Shown: positions 8,483-17,736, numbered from the stretch's first letter. The stretch: DNA of 64,000 nt from Methylobacterium tarhaniae (GCF_001043955.1 NZ_LABZ01000059.1:1-64000); one strand, 5' to 3'. Translations and numbers: made by a program. Notes: generated by a model from the sequence alone, not told the origin.

Positions 8483-10033
8483 ATGCATCTTCCGACTGCG
8501 CCCTCCTTCGGCTCTCCCGAAGCGACCGAGCCCGGGACGGGGCAGGCCCGGCGGGCCGTGCACGATTTCTGCTGGGCGGCGGCGATCATCCTGCCCTGCG
8601 CGCTGTTCTCCGCTCTGGCGACCCGGCTGCTGGGACCGCTGTCGCTGTTCTGGCCGGCGAATGCCGTCCTGCTCGGGATGCTGCTGCGGAACCCCGAACG
8701 TGCCACCGGAGCGGGATGGCTGGGAGCCTTCGTCGCCTACCTGGCGTCGGACATGGTCGCCGGCACCGGCTGGCTCGCGAATCTGTGGCTCAACGGCGCC
8801 AACATGGCCGGGGTGGTGGTGGGCTACCGGGTCGCTTGCCGCTGCCTGCCGGTCGGCGCACGCCGGCTCGACCAGCCGCGCACCATGCTGTCGCTGCTGA
8901 TCGTCTGCATCGCCAGTGCGGGGACCGAGGCGGCCATCGGAGGCACGACGGGCCCGGTGCTGTTCGGGCGGCCCCTGCTGCCCAGCCTGCTCGACTGGTT
9001 CAACGGCCAGGTCGCCATCGACATCCTCCTGCTGCCGCTCTTCCTCACCGCGCCGCGGGAGGGGTCGGTGCGGCGCCTGCTGGCGGAGTTGCGGTCGTCG
9101 CGCCGGTGGACCCTGCCCGATCCCTTGCCGATCGTCGCCCTGGCCCTGTCCCTGGGCGCCGCCATCCTGCTCGGGGGACCGGGCGTGTTGGCCCTGCCGG
9201 TGCCGGCGCTGATCTGGTGTGCGCTGCGCTACGCGGTGTTTCCGACGATGGTACTGACGGCGCTCCTGAGCACCGCCCAGCTCTTCGCCATCGCCCTGGG
9301 GCTGATGCGGCTGCCGGACATCGACCTGCTCTACATCAACTCCATGCTGTCGGCGCGCCTCGGCATCGCCCTGGTGGCGCTCGGGCCCATGGCGGTGGCC
9401 ATCGTCAATGCGGCGCGCAACGACCTGCTGCAGCGGCTGGACCACCTGGCCCGCTACGACCACCTGACCGGGGTGCTGCAGCGCGGGGCGTTCCTCGACG
9501 GCGCCGGCGCGATGCTGGCCGACCTCGCCGCGGCCGGGCGGCCGGCGGCAGTGCTGATGATCGACATCGACCATTTCAAGCAGATCAACGACCGGTTCGG
9601 CCATGCGCAGGGTGACCGGGTGCTGGTCGCGGTGGCCGCCGAGCTGCGGTCGGGCCTGCGCGACGACGCGATCTTGGGACGGATGGGCGGCGAGGAATTC
9701 GCTGTCCTGCTGCCCGGGAGCGGGGCGGCGGAGGCCCGGACGACTGCCGAGCATCTGCGGCTGCGGGTGGCGGCCCTGTCCTTTCCGGGCGAGGACCATG
9801 CCGGCGGAACGCACCGGCCAATCGCCGGGCCGAGCGCCAGCTTCGGCCTCTCGGCCTGCGACGCAGACCGGCCGCAGGCCCTGGACGCGCTGCTCGCGCA
9901 GGCCGACAGGGCGCTCTACGTCGCCAAGGCGGCCGGGCGTAACCGGGTGGAGAGCGCCGCGGTGCCCCGGGCTCAGGAAGACGGCGTCCGGGTGTCGCCG
10001 ACAACGATCCCGAAGGCGATCCGGGCGGGCTGA
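8483..10033 (+). CDS. diguanylate cyclase with MASE1-type membrane sensor and GGDEF domain
   Basis: A 516-residue protein. Residues about 25-310 are a multi-helix membrane region of MASE1 type (PLSLFWPANAVLLGMLLRNP is the typical start). Residues about 330-500 are a GGDEF domain with MIDIDHFKQINDRFGHAQGD and an intact active site GGEEF at about 401-405, so it should make cyclic di-GMP from two GTP. The upstream inhibitory I-site position reads RDDA rather than RxxD, suggesting weak or no product inhibition. It follows the motA-motB pair on the same strand after a 215-base gap. The position suggests, but does not prove, a role in motility control. Confidence 0.88.
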   Translation: MHLPTAPSFGSPEATEPGTGQARRAVHDFCWAAAIILPCALFSALATRLLGPLSLFWPANAVLLGMLLRNPERATGAGWLGAFVAYLASDMVAGTGWLANLWLNGANMAGVVVGYRVACRCLPVGARRLDQPRTMLSLLIVCIASAGTEAAIGGTTGPVLFGRPLLPSLLDWFNGQVAIDILLLPLFLTAPREGSVRRLLAELRSSRRWTLPDPLPIVALALSLGAAILLGGPGVLALPVPALIWCALRYAVFPTMVLTALLSTAQLFAIALGLMRLPDIDLLYINSMLSARLGIALVALGPMAVAIVNAARNDLLQRLDHLARYDHLTGVLQRGAFLDGAGAMLADLAAAGRPAAVLMIDIDHFKQINDRFGHAQGDRVLVAVAAELRSGLRDDAILGRMGGEEFAVLLPGSGAAEARTTAEHLRLRVAALSFPGEDHAGGTHRPIAGPSASFGLSACDADRPQALDALLAQADRALYVAKAAGRNRVESAAVPRAQEDGVRVSPTTIPKAIRAG

Positions 10034-10037
10034 CGAG

Positions 10038-10568
10038 CTACTTAGCCACCAGCAGCGCCCAATACACCTTGTACTTCGAACCCGGCGCGTACGCCGTCGC
10101 GATGCCCATCCGGGTCGCCGTGGGATCGAGCATCACGGCATTGTGGGACGGGCTCTCGCGCCAGCCCGAGAATGCCTCGGCCAGGGTGTGGTAGCCGGCC
10201 GAGAGGTTCGCCGCCGGCTCCGGGTAGCCCATCCGCGCCGCCACCGTCTTGACGATGTCGGCCTGGCTCGGGCGGCCGGCGGCGGCCATCGCCGCGGTCT
10301 CGGTCTCGGCGAGGCGCTGCAGGCCGGGATCGAGGGCGAGCGGCGGCAATCCCTTGTTGCGGCGGTAGGTGGCGATCATGTCGCGGGCCGCGCCCGCGTC
10401 GATCTGTGCCCCCGTCGCGGCCATCGGCCAGTACAGGCTCGGTCCCGCCGCCCCGGTCGAAACCCGCGTCGCCTCGGTCGCCGAGCAGGCGGCGAGGGCG
10501 AGCGGCAGGACCAGCAAGGTCACCCCCTTGAGGGCGAGGCGCTTCAGCGCGGCGGGAGGGATGGTCAC
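10038..10568 (-). CDS. CAP (SCP/PR1-like) domain lipoprotein
   Basis: A 176-residue exported lipoprotein: the basic N-terminus ALKRLALKG is followed by a hydrophobic stretch and the lipobox LAAC, then a CAP/SCP domain. Domain marks are the N-terminal NKGLPPLALDPGLQRLAE helix and the HTLAEAFSGWRESPSHNAVML segment, matching the usual W-x-x-S-x-x-H-x-x-x-L pattern. The function of bacterial CAP proteins is poorly defined; envelope roles are common. The GTG start overlaps the stop of the upstream MscS gene by four bases (GTGA), so the two are translationally coupled. Confidence 0.85.
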   Translation of the reverse strand: MTIPPAALKRLALKGVTLLVLPLALAACSATEATRVSTGAAGPSLYWPMAATGAQIDAGAARDMIATYRRNKGLPPLALDPGLQRLAETETAAMAAAGRPSQADIVKTVAARMGYPEPAANLSAGYHTLAEAFSGWRESPSHNAVMLDPTATRMGIATAYAPGSKYKVYWALLVAK

Positions 10569-13207
10569 GGTACGGTCTCGGGGGTTCGGCGACGCTCGGC
10601 CTCGGGCTCGGGACGGGCCTCGCCCCGGGTCTCGGGCCGGAAGGCGGCAGGGTTCGTCATGCGGGCGATCTGCCCCATGGCGTCCTGCATCGCATCCAGC
10701 CCCTGAACCGTGACGACGCTCGATCCAGGTCCGAGATTGGGGATGAGGCCGCCTTCGGACAAGGTCTTGAACACCGCGAAGTTGAGGTCGCTCTGCACTT
10801 TCAGCTGCGAGCCGACGTCGGTGATCATCGCGATCAGCTCGAATTCGAGGAAGGGATCGCCGATCTTGCGGAACACCACCCGGGGCGGCGGCTCCTTCAG
10901 CACGTCCGGATGGGCCTTGGCGCAGCCGACGATCAGCTCGGCGGCGTGGACCGGGTCCTGGTTGCGCAGGACGCTCACGGTGATCGCGACCCGGCCGGTG
11001 CGGTCGCCGCGCACCCGGTTCTTCACCACGCCGGAGATCAGGTTCGAGTTCGGCACGATCACGGCCGAGCGGTCGAAGGTCTGGATCTCGGTCGAGCGCA
11101 CGCTGATGCGGCGGACATAGCCCTCGTTGTCGCCGATCACCACGAGGTCGCCGACCCGGATCGGCCGCTCCCAGAGCAGCAGCAGGCCGGAGACGAAGTT
11201 GTTGACGATCGATTGCAGGCCGAAACCGATACCGACCGACAGGGCGCCGGCCACGATGGTGAGTTTTTCCAGGCTCAGGCCCAGGTAGGAGAAGGCCAGC
11301 GCCAGGGTGAGCAGGAAGCCGACATAGCCGCTCACCGTCGAGATCGAGTTGCGCAGGCCGGGATCGAGGTCGGTGGCCGGCAGGTAGGTGTTCTCGAGCC
11401 AGCGCTGCACCGCCTTGGTGATGACGAGGCCGAGCGTGAACAGCCCGATCGCGAGGGCGATCGTCGAGAGCGAGATCGTCACCCCGCCGACGGTGAAGCC
11501 GAAGAAGGCGGCCTGGGCCCAGGAGAAGATGTCGGTCGAATCGACGCCCCAGGAGGCGAGCAGCAGCACCGCGGCGGCGGTGAGCAGCACCACCCGGACG
11601 AAGCCGGAGATCAGCACCGCGATCTGGTTGAGCGAGCGCTTGCGCAAGCCCGTATTGGCCTGGAGCGCCGTGGCGATGCGGGAATCGTCCTGAAGGGCGG
11701 ACGCGACCACCGCGTCGACGCTCGAGATCGCCAGGTAGAGGATCGCCGCGGCGATCGCGGTCCACATCAGCTGGTCGATCAGGAACGACGACAGGGCGAT
11801 GTAGCCGACGAGCGCCGAGACGCCGATCGCCGCCACCACGATCCAGCCGAGGATGCGCAGGGGGCCGCCGATGCCGGCGCTCGAATCGGCCGCGATGTAG
11901 GGGCCGAGGCAGGCCTCGTCGGTCTCGGCCCGGGCCGCGAAGCGGCGCAGGCCCTCGGCGAGCACCACCGCGACCACCGCGGCGAAGACACCCTTGGTGA
12001 CGATGGTGATCGGCAGGCTGAGCGAGATGCCCTCGTTCAACCCCTCGATGGTGCGGCCGACCGCGATCACCGACGCGATGGCCAGCACCAGGCGGTTCAG
12101 CCGCTCGGCGGTGGCGTCGGTCATCGCGACGAGGCGCCAGGCCGGACGGTCGGGCGAGAGGAGCGCGTCGGCCATCGCCTCGACCACCGCCACGAAGGCC
12201 AGCGAGGCGACGATCCGGTGGGCGGCCGGCATGAGGCGCCCCGGCAGGAGCTCGGTGACGTCGAGGGTGTAGCCGACGAGGAAGCTGCCGAGCACCGCCG
12301 GCACCGCCCCGACCAGGAAGACCCGCCAGGCCGCCATCACCCGGGCGTAGCGGGTCGGCTGCGCGGTCTTGGACGAGCGGTGGCCGACCCGCGGGGCGAT
12401 GTGCCGTCGCCCGACATAGAGCGCCACCGACACGCCGATCGCGAGCGCGAGCAGGCACAGGTTGAGCACCGTACCCCGGCGCTGGACCTGGATCACCGAG
12501 TCGTCGAGGGAGGATTTCAGCGCCCGCAGGTCGCGGGCGTAGTCGCTCGTGGCCCGCATCCACAGGTTCGGGCTCACCAGGCCGTCGGTGCGCTCGAACA
12601 GGGCGCGGGTGAAGGCGGCCCGGCGCCGGTTGCTGATCTGGTCGGTGATCTGCTCGCTCTGCACCAGGAGCGAGCGGGCCAGCCGCAGGGTGTCGTCGAT
12701 CTCGGCGACGCCGGCCTCGCGCTGGGCCCGCTCCTGCGCCACGTCGGCGCCCTCGGGCTCCTTCGGCTTCGGCCCGAGCTGGGTCAGCCGCTCCTTGGCC
12801 GCCTCGAGCCGGGGGCCGAGCTGGTCGACGACCTGGCGCAGCCGGTCGGCCACGGGCGGGATGCCCTCGCGCAGGAGGACGAGGTCCTCCTTGTTCAGCT
12901 CGCGGTGGGTCAGGGCCTGCTCGCGCTGGTCGAGGTCGGCCTTCTCGGCGTCGAGCTGGGCGCGGATCTGCTTGATCTGCTCGGAGATCGGGGTCTGCGG
13001 CGGGGGTTTGGCGGGTTCCGCCGGGGCGGCCGGCTGGCCGGCTGCGGGCTTCGCGTCGCCCTTGGCCGCGTCAACCTTGCCGGCCGGGGCCGGCGCCTGC
13101 GCGACCGTGGCCCGCTCCGGCTTCGCCACGTGTCCCTGCGCCGCCGCGAGCCCGGGGCTCAGCAGCGCCGCCGCCAGGGCGATCGTCCATCGGCGAAGCT
13201 GTCTCAT
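10565..13207 (-). CDS. large MscS-family mechanosensitive channel with DUF3772 domain
   Basis: An 880-residue protein: a signal peptide (ending near AAAQ), an Ala/Pro-rich linker, a coiled-coil periplasmic DUF3772 region (about 70-250, rich in Glu, Gln and Arg), then about eleven transmembrane helices. The C-terminal MscS core contains the pore helix pattern ALSVGIGFGLQSIVNNFVSG, followed by the beta domain GDLVVIGDNEGYVRRISVRSTEIQTFDRSAVIVPNS. Such channels open under membrane tension and release solutes on osmotic downshift. The ATG at 13207 was preferred over a TTG two codons upstream because AGAAGGA lies six bases before the ATG. It forms a two-gene operon with the CAP lipoprotein. Confidence 0.9.
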   Translation of the reverse strand: MRQLRRWTIALAAALLSPGLAAAQGHVAKPERATVAQAPAPAGKVDAAKGDAKPAAGQPAAPAEPAKPPPQTPISEQIKQIRAQLDAEKADLDQREQALTHRELNKEDLVLLREGIPPVADRLRQVVDQLGPRLEAAKERLTQLGPKPKEPEGADVAQERAQREAGVAEIDDTLRLARSLLVQSEQITDQISNRRRAAFTRALFERTDGLVSPNLWMRATSDYARDLRALKSSLDDSVIQVQRRGTVLNLCLLALAIGVSVALYVGRRHIAPRVGHRSSKTAQPTRYARVMAAWRVFLVGAVPAVLGSFLVGYTLDVTELLPGRLMPAAHRIVASLAFVAVVEAMADALLSPDRPAWRLVAMTDATAERLNRLVLAIASVIAVGRTIEGLNEGISLSLPITIVTKGVFAAVVAVVLAEGLRRFAARAETDEACLGPYIAADSSAGIGGPLRILGWIVVAAIGVSALVGYIALSSFLIDQLMWTAIAAAILYLAISSVDAVVASALQDDSRIATALQANTGLRKRSLNQIAVLISGFVRVVLLTAAAVLLLASWGVDSTDIFSWAQAAFFGFTVGGVTISLSTIALAIGLFTLGLVITKAVQRWLENTYLPATDLDPGLRNSISTVSGYVGFLLTLALAFSYLGLSLEKLTIVAGALSVGIGFGLQSIVNNFVSGLLLLWERPIRVGDLVVIGDNEGYVRRISVRSTEIQTFDRSAVIVPNSNLISGVVKNRVRGDRTGRVAITVSVLRNQDPVHAAELIVGCAKAHPDVLKEPPPRVVFRKIGDPFLEFELIAMITDVGSQLKVQSDLNFAVFKTLSEGGLIPNLGPGSSVVTVQGLDAMQDAMGQIARMTNPAAFRPETRGEARPEPEAERRRTPETVP

Positions 13208-13807
13208 GCGCAATCCTTCTCACCCGCGTGTCAGGCTCGTCTCCCGGCGCCCGGCCCGGTCATGGCGGGGCGGCCCGGCGCGGCGGCCGGTCATCCTCGC
13301 GATGGGGTCGGTTCGAGCGGCCTACCTAGGTCATCCGCCGCGAAAGGGGAAATGAGGCGGGGTGCGGGATCGCGGATCAATGGGGCGAAAATCGGTGCCG
13401 CGCCCCGGCTGCGTTCGCCGGAGGGCTCCGGCGGGATGCCTGTGGGCGGCGATTTCGTGTGAGGCGTGACGAGACGCCCCGAACCGAAACCTTCACAACC
13501 CTGTCATGCTGCTATTAGACTAAGCCCCGATGGACACGGCCATTTCGCTCTGCTGCGGGAGGATCCCGGTGATCGTCCACACTCAGCAGCCCAGACGGCG
13601 CCCGGATCGCATCCCGGCCGCGCCCCACGGCGTCCGCTCCCCGAGCGGCCGTGGCGGGCATCCGCCTTGTCCTCCGACTCTTCCCCCCACTCTCCCCGAC
13701 CGGCTCGGAGGATAGGCGATGGTCCCCATCTCCTCTCCTGGCGAGCACCGCGAGGACCGGCACCGTGCCGGCTCCCCTCGCTGCGGTCGGCCCGTCGCCA
13801 GGGCAGG
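13208..13807. other. 600-base divergent intergenic region
   Basis: It lies between the MscS gene (minus) and the HNH gene (plus). An open frame continues upstream of the HNH start to 13466 but reads Arg/Pro-rich sequence without homology, so it is not called as coding. Around 13490-13530 (CAACCCTGTCATGCTGCTATTAG) the sequence is less GC-rich and may hold a promoter. Nothing else is recognised. Confidence 0.4.
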
Positions 13808-14359
13808 ATGATGCTGGACCTTCAAACCCTCGTGCTCAACGCGGATTACCGGCCGCTCTCGTACAATCCGCTCTCACTGTGGTCGTGGAAGGATGCGTTC
13901 ACGGCTCTCTTCCTCGACCGCGTCACCCTGGTGGCGAGCTACGACGTCGAGGCGCGCTCGCCCAGCCGCTCGTTGCGGGTGCCGAGCGTGGTGGCGCTCA
14001 AGAGCTACGTCGCCATGGCGCGCAGCCCCGCCTTCACGCGCTACAACATCTACCTGCGCGACACGTTCTCGTGCCAGTATTGCGGCCTGCGCCTGCCCTC
14101 GGGCGGCCTGACCTTCGATCACGTGGTGCCGCGCTCCCGCGGCGGCCAGTCGAGCTGGGAGAACGTGGTCGCGGCCTGCAGCCCGTGCAACCTGCGCAAG
14201 GCCAACCGCACTCCCGAGGAAGCCGAGATGCCCCTCCTCAACGAGCCGCGCCGGCCGAGCCGCCACGAACTGCACCGCCGCCAGCCGGAATTCGACCACC
14301 GCCAGTACCACCACACCTGGATCGACTACCTGTACTGGGACAGCGAGCTGGAAACCTGA
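13808..14359 (+). CDS. HNH endonuclease family protein
   Basis: A 183-residue soluble protein with a conserved N-terminal half (LQTLVLNADYRPLSYNPLSL) and a zinc-bound HNH module at about residues 90-140: CQYCG, then FDHVVPRSRGG containing the catalytic His, then the second zinc pair CSPC. This architecture is the widespread alphaproteobacterial HNH protein of unknown biological role; DNA nicking or repair functions are assumed from the fold. Two adjacent ATG codons follow GGGCAGG, so the second (13811) may be the true start. It is a single gene. Confidence 0.88.
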   Translation: MMLDLQTLVLNADYRPLSYNPLSLWSWKDAFTALFLDRVTLVASYDVEARSPSRSLRVPSVVALKSYVAMARSPAFTRYNIYLRDTFSCQYCGLRLPSGGLTFDHVVPRSRGGQSSWENVVAACSPCNLRKANRTPEEAEMPLLNEPRRPSRHELHRRQPEFDHRQYHHTWIDYLYWDSELET

Positions 14360-14826
14360 GCGGGGCGGAACCCGCGGCGGCGCTCTTGCGCGAATCACGC
14401 GCGCGGCACGGCCACCTCCGAGTTCGGCCGTGCCGCGGCCGGCTCGTGCGCGTGAGCGGCGACCCCGTGTCCGAATCACGCGTCACATGCCGGCCTGAAA
14501 GTCAAAGCGATCTTCTGCGCCCCGCCGGCAGCATCGCTTCGGAAATTGTTCAATTAACTCAGATAAATAGCAGCCGCAAGGACATTGTGCTGCGTTATTT
14601 AATTTTATGATTTGCGCGTATCGGAGCACGATCTGTCAATTTTCCAATTCAATTTTAGCCAGCGCAGCAACGGTGACGACGACAGCTCCGGTGGCGAATC
14701 GCAATCATTGCCGACGACCGGGAAAAACGTCCATCGCGGTTAGATCTTAGGTTGCGGCCGCTCTTGATAGCCAAACCTAGAGTTAATAACGTGCCGCTGC
14801 CCGTGATTCCGCAGCGGAAATCCATC
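14360..14826. other. 470-base intergenic region, AT-rich, with a strong hairpin
   Basis: Just after the HNH gene, 14402-14413 and 14426-14437 form a perfect 12-base stem (core CGGCACGGCC/GGCCGTGCCG) without a T run, possibly a factor-assisted terminator. From about 14530 to 14780 the sequence becomes notably AT-rich (runs such as TTATTTAATTTTATGATTTG), unlike nearly all of the window, and probably contains the promoter of the cytochrome-like gene. No gene is supported. Confidence 0.5.
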
Positions 14827-16299
14827 ATGAAAGCAATTCGATTCCCTCTTGCCACGTTGATCGTCGGCGTGATGGCAACCCATCCGAGCGCAAGCGAACT
14901 CGGAAACGCGACACAGACCTTTTGCGCAGATGGGACCGGCGCACTCTGCAGCGTCCTTCCGACCGATATGTACGTGAAGAACTTCAGCGACATCGGATAT
15001 CCGGTCACGTCGAACGGCCAGAAGCCGCCGGATTTCAATCAGACTTTCACGGACTACTTCGCCTGGCAGGCTTTCATCGCCCTCAACTGGCCCACCGACG
15101 GCAGTGGCAAGCCCTCGACCCAGTCGACGATCCTCACGGACACCACGTCTCCCCGCGTCTGGAGCACGTACAAGACGAAAGAGGACGTCTTCGGAACGCA
15201 GGTCGCCGGAATCGAGAATGCGAACTGCGCCTCGAATTCTAAGAATCTGAAGGTGTTCCGGACCTCGAAATTCGAGTTGACGAGCTTCGAGCAGGCATTC
15301 AAGCCGTATCCGTTGATCGACCGCTACGGCAATTTCGTCCTCTACGATGTCCGCCTGAACGATGTCGAGGTCAACTATCTGCAGAAAAACAATCTCACGA
15401 CGAGCAAGGGGCAGTCGAACTTCAAGCAGGCGTACGATTTTCCACGCGGCGCAGGCAACAATCCAGGAGCAATTGAGATAAAATCTTCCTGGAGAATCAT
15501 GACAGAACAGGACGACAAAACGGCATATTATACGACGCCGGCTACCATCATCGTCCCGCCGGAATACAGCGATTCGGGCAAGGAGATGTGCATCGACACG
15601 ACTGTCGGGCTCGTCGGGATGCACATCGCCCAGAAATTCACCAACCCGACCCCCTTCTCTGATTTTTGGCTTTGGGCGACGTTCGAGCATGTTGCAAATG
15701 CACCCATGGCTGACGGCGCGCCGGTCTCGCAGTTGAACGACGCCTCGCCGCTATCGTCGCTCGACCCGCCGATCTGCCAGCGCAAGCCTGACACGAGCGA
15801 CCCGACGCGCTACTCGTTCTACGATCCGACCTGCAAGGATTCGAACGGAGATTGTCCGATCAACACGCCACCAGCGACGAAGACGGGCAATCTTTACAAG
15901 TGGTCGGCAGTCCCGCCTTATGCGAAGACCTACATGACGACAACGTCGGCAGGTTCGTTCGGAACCCAGGTCGCACGCTGCTTCGCGATTTATGAAAGTG
16001 CGCGATCGGTGACGGGAGCCTATCAGGCGAAGCTCGGCGGATCGCCGTGGTCCAAGTACATGCTCGTCGGCGCCCAATGGGCGGCTGCCAGCGCCACCGA
16101 GGCAACCGCTTTCCGCGCCCTGATGCCGTTCCCCGCCCCGATCTATCTGTCGAACACGACCCTCGAGACGTATTTACAGGACGGGGCGGTGATGAAGCCC
16201 GAGAACGGCGCCGGGTCCTGTATCACGTGTCACAACCGGGCGACGGATACGACGAACAAGCCTTCCAACTTCAGCTTCCTGCCCGGCGCGGCCAAATAG
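14827..16299 (+). CDS. secreted cytochrome c-like protein with one C-terminal CxxCH
   Basis: A 490-residue protein with a Sec signal peptide (MKAIRFPLATLIVGVMATHPSASE, cleaved near residue 23). The mature part is rich in Thr, Ser, Asn and aromatic residues and contains several cysteines (FCADG, LCSVL, NCASN, PICQRK). One heme c motif CITCH lies about 25 residues from the C-terminus, followed by a NFSFLPGAAK end. A periplasmic c-type heme protein is inferred; I do not recognise the large middle part or a partner enzyme. The start at MKAIRF gives a proper signal peptide. Codon use is markedly less GC-rich than in its neighbours (many AAT, TTT, TAT and AAA codons), a sign of recent acquisition. 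Confidence 0.75.
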   Translation: MKAIRFPLATLIVGVMATHPSASELGNATQTFCADGTGALCSVLPTDMYVKNFSDIGYPVTSNGQKPPDFNQTFTDYFAWQAFIALNWPTDGSGKPSTQSTILTDTTSPRVWSTYKTKEDVFGTQVAGIENANCASNSKNLKVFRTSKFELTSFEQAFKPYPLIDRYGNFVLYDVRLNDVEVNYLQKNNLTTSKGQSNFKQAYDFPRGAGNNPGAIEIKSSWRIMTEQDDKTAYYTTPATIIVPPEYSDSGKEMCIDTTVGLVGMHIAQKFTNPTPFSDFWLWATFEHVANAPMADGAPVSQLNDASPLSSLDPPICQRKPDTSDPTRYSFYDPTCKDSNGDCPINTPPATKTGNLYKWSAVPPYAKTYMTTTSAGSFGTQVARCFAIYESARSVTGAYQAKLGGSPWSKYMLVGAQWAAASATEATAFRALMPFPAPIYLSNTTLETYLQDGAVMKPENGAGSCITCHNRATDTTNKPSNFSFLPGAAK

Positions 16300-16520
16300 C
16301 CGGCCGAGGAACCGGCCAAGCAACCGGCCGGATCGGCGACCGAGGGGGGGCCTGCGGGGATCGAGCCCGAGCTCGACCTCGCGATCCGGGCCGACGCGCC
16401 TGCGAGCGGATCTCCGCGCGTGGGCGCGACACTCTGGAGGGACCGGCGCGGATTGCGCTACATGCTGGGGGCTTGATCCGTCGAGGCCGCATCGCGCGGC
16501 CCGCCAGTGCCGAAAGCCGC

Positions 16521-16901
16521 ATGCCGCATACGACCGTGACCGACGCCCCCGCGCCCGCCCGCCGACGCCGTGACTGGCCTGGGTTGTTCCTGCGCGCCGT
16601 CCTCTCGCTGCTCCTCGGCTTGCCGCTGGGCGGCGTCCTCTTCGCCCTGACGGGGCTCGGAATCGCGGTCTTCAACGACGACCCGATCCTGCAGCATCCC
16701 TGGCTTCTCGCCTTCCGCACCCTGGCGGCCGCCGTCAGCTACGTGTTCCTGGGCGGCTTCGCCTGGACGCCGGAAGGCGGCTACGAGAGCCTGCACGCCT
16801 GGTACGCCGCCGGCGTTATGCTGGCCTTCGTCCTCATGAGCCAGCCGTGGCGGCGCTGGACGCGGCGGGCACGGCCGGAGGCTTGGCCGCGCCGGGCCTG
16901 A
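16521..16901 (+). CDS. small inner-membrane protein of unknown function
   Basis: A 126-residue protein with a basic N-terminal segment (ARRRRDW), then about three hydrophobic helices: LFLRAVLSLLLGLPLGGVLF with LTGLGIAVF, LLAFRTLAAAVSYVFLGGF, and a last one ending AGVMLAFVLMSQPW. The C-terminus is Arg-rich and cytoplasmic. Third codon positions have the host GC bias, unlike the preceding cytochrome-like gene. The ATG at 16521 starts a frame that also runs open upstream; no homology is seen there. Function unknown. Confidence 0.6.
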   Translation: MPHTTVTDAPAPARRRRDWPGLFLRAVLSLLLGLPLGGVLFALTGLGIAVFNDDPILQHPWLLAFRTLAAAVSYVFLGGFAWTPEGGYESLHAWYAAGVMLAFVLMSQPWRRWTRRARPEAWPRRA

Positions 16902-17040
16902 CCACGTCGCTGCGCGATATTGCCGCGGTTACGGGCCGGAGGGCGGCGGAACGGAACGTCCGCCGAGGGCGAATCTTACTCCCCCCGAGCATCCAGGCCC
17001 GCGAGAGCCGGGATGCGTGCCCTCGATCGGAGCCTCATCC

Positions 17041-17736
17041 ATGCATCGTCGCGACGTCCTGGTCAGCATGCTGTCCGCCACCGCGGCCCTCGCGGTCACC
17101 CGCACCGCGGTCGCCCAGCCGGTTCCGCCCGGTGCCATGCCGACGCCGGTCTACCTGGCGATGGCCACCAAGGGCGGCCTCTTCCTCGAGAACACCGCGC
17201 GCGACGCCTTCGCCAAGACCGGGAACCCGCGGGTCAAGCGGTTCGCCCGGGCGGAGGTGACCGAGCAGGTGAACCTCGCCAACAAGATCGACGGAGTCAC
17301 CGGCGGCGGCGTCGCGGTGCCGGTCGGCGGCCAGCCAGGAGGCATGCCGGGCCCTGGCGGGCTCGTCGGCGGCCTTGTGGCGGCGCCGCTCGCGGTCGCG
17401 GGGGGCGTGGCCGGTGCGGCGGCCGGGACCGTCGGCGGCGTGCTGGGTGTCCCGGGCAGCGGCGCTGCCCCCGGCGGGATGACCTCGGACGAGCAGAAGG
17501 CGCAGATCCTGTCGCAGCTCTCCGGCCTCCAGGGCGGTCCGCAATACGACGCCACCTTCGTCAACGCCTCGCTCCAGGGCCACCGGGAGGCGCTGATGAT
17601 CCATGGCTCCTACGCCCAGAGCGGCGAGGACCCGGCCCTGCGCCGCATCGCCCAGGGGGCCCTGCCGCTGATCCGGCTGCACATCTCGCAGCTCTCCCAG
17701 ATGCAACGGACGATGGGCGGCGCCGCCGAGGGCTGA
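17041..17736 (+). CDS. exported DUF4142 family protein with twin-arginine-like signal
   Basis: A 231-residue protein starting MHRRDVLVSMLSATAAL, with a twin-arginine-like signal (HRRDVL) and cleavage after AVAQ. The mature protein has a DUF4142 four-helix (ferritin-like) fold split by a long Gly/Ala/Pro-rich insert at about residues 95-155 (GGQPGGMPGPGGLVGG and similar). The helices FARAEVTEQVNLANKI and FVNASLQGHREALMIHGSYAQSGEDPALRRIA are typical of the family. DUF4142 proteins are periplasmic or outer-membrane associated and often stress-induced; no enzyme activity is established. A second family member lies convergent just downstream. Confidence 0.8.
   Translation: MHRRDVLVSMLSATAALAVTRTAVAQPVPPGAMPTPVYLAMATKGGLFLENTARDAFAKTGNPRVKRFARAEVTEQVNLANKIDGVTGGGVAVPVGGQPGGMPGPGGLVGGLVAAPLAVAGGVAGAAAGTVGGVLGVPGSGAAPGGMTSDEQKAQILSQLSGLQGGPQYDATFVNASLQGHREALMIHGSYAQSGEDPALRRIAQGALPLIRLHISQLSQMQRTMGGAAEG

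Noticed and set aside
10910..13462. 850-codon plus-strand frame opposite the MscS gene
   Set aside because: Shadow of the channel gene; the channel has recognisable domains and a proper start, the shadow has neither.
13466..13807. N-terminal extension of the HNH protein
   Set aside because: The 114 extra codons are Pro/Arg/Ser-rich without homology, and a ribosome binding site precedes the inner ATG pair.
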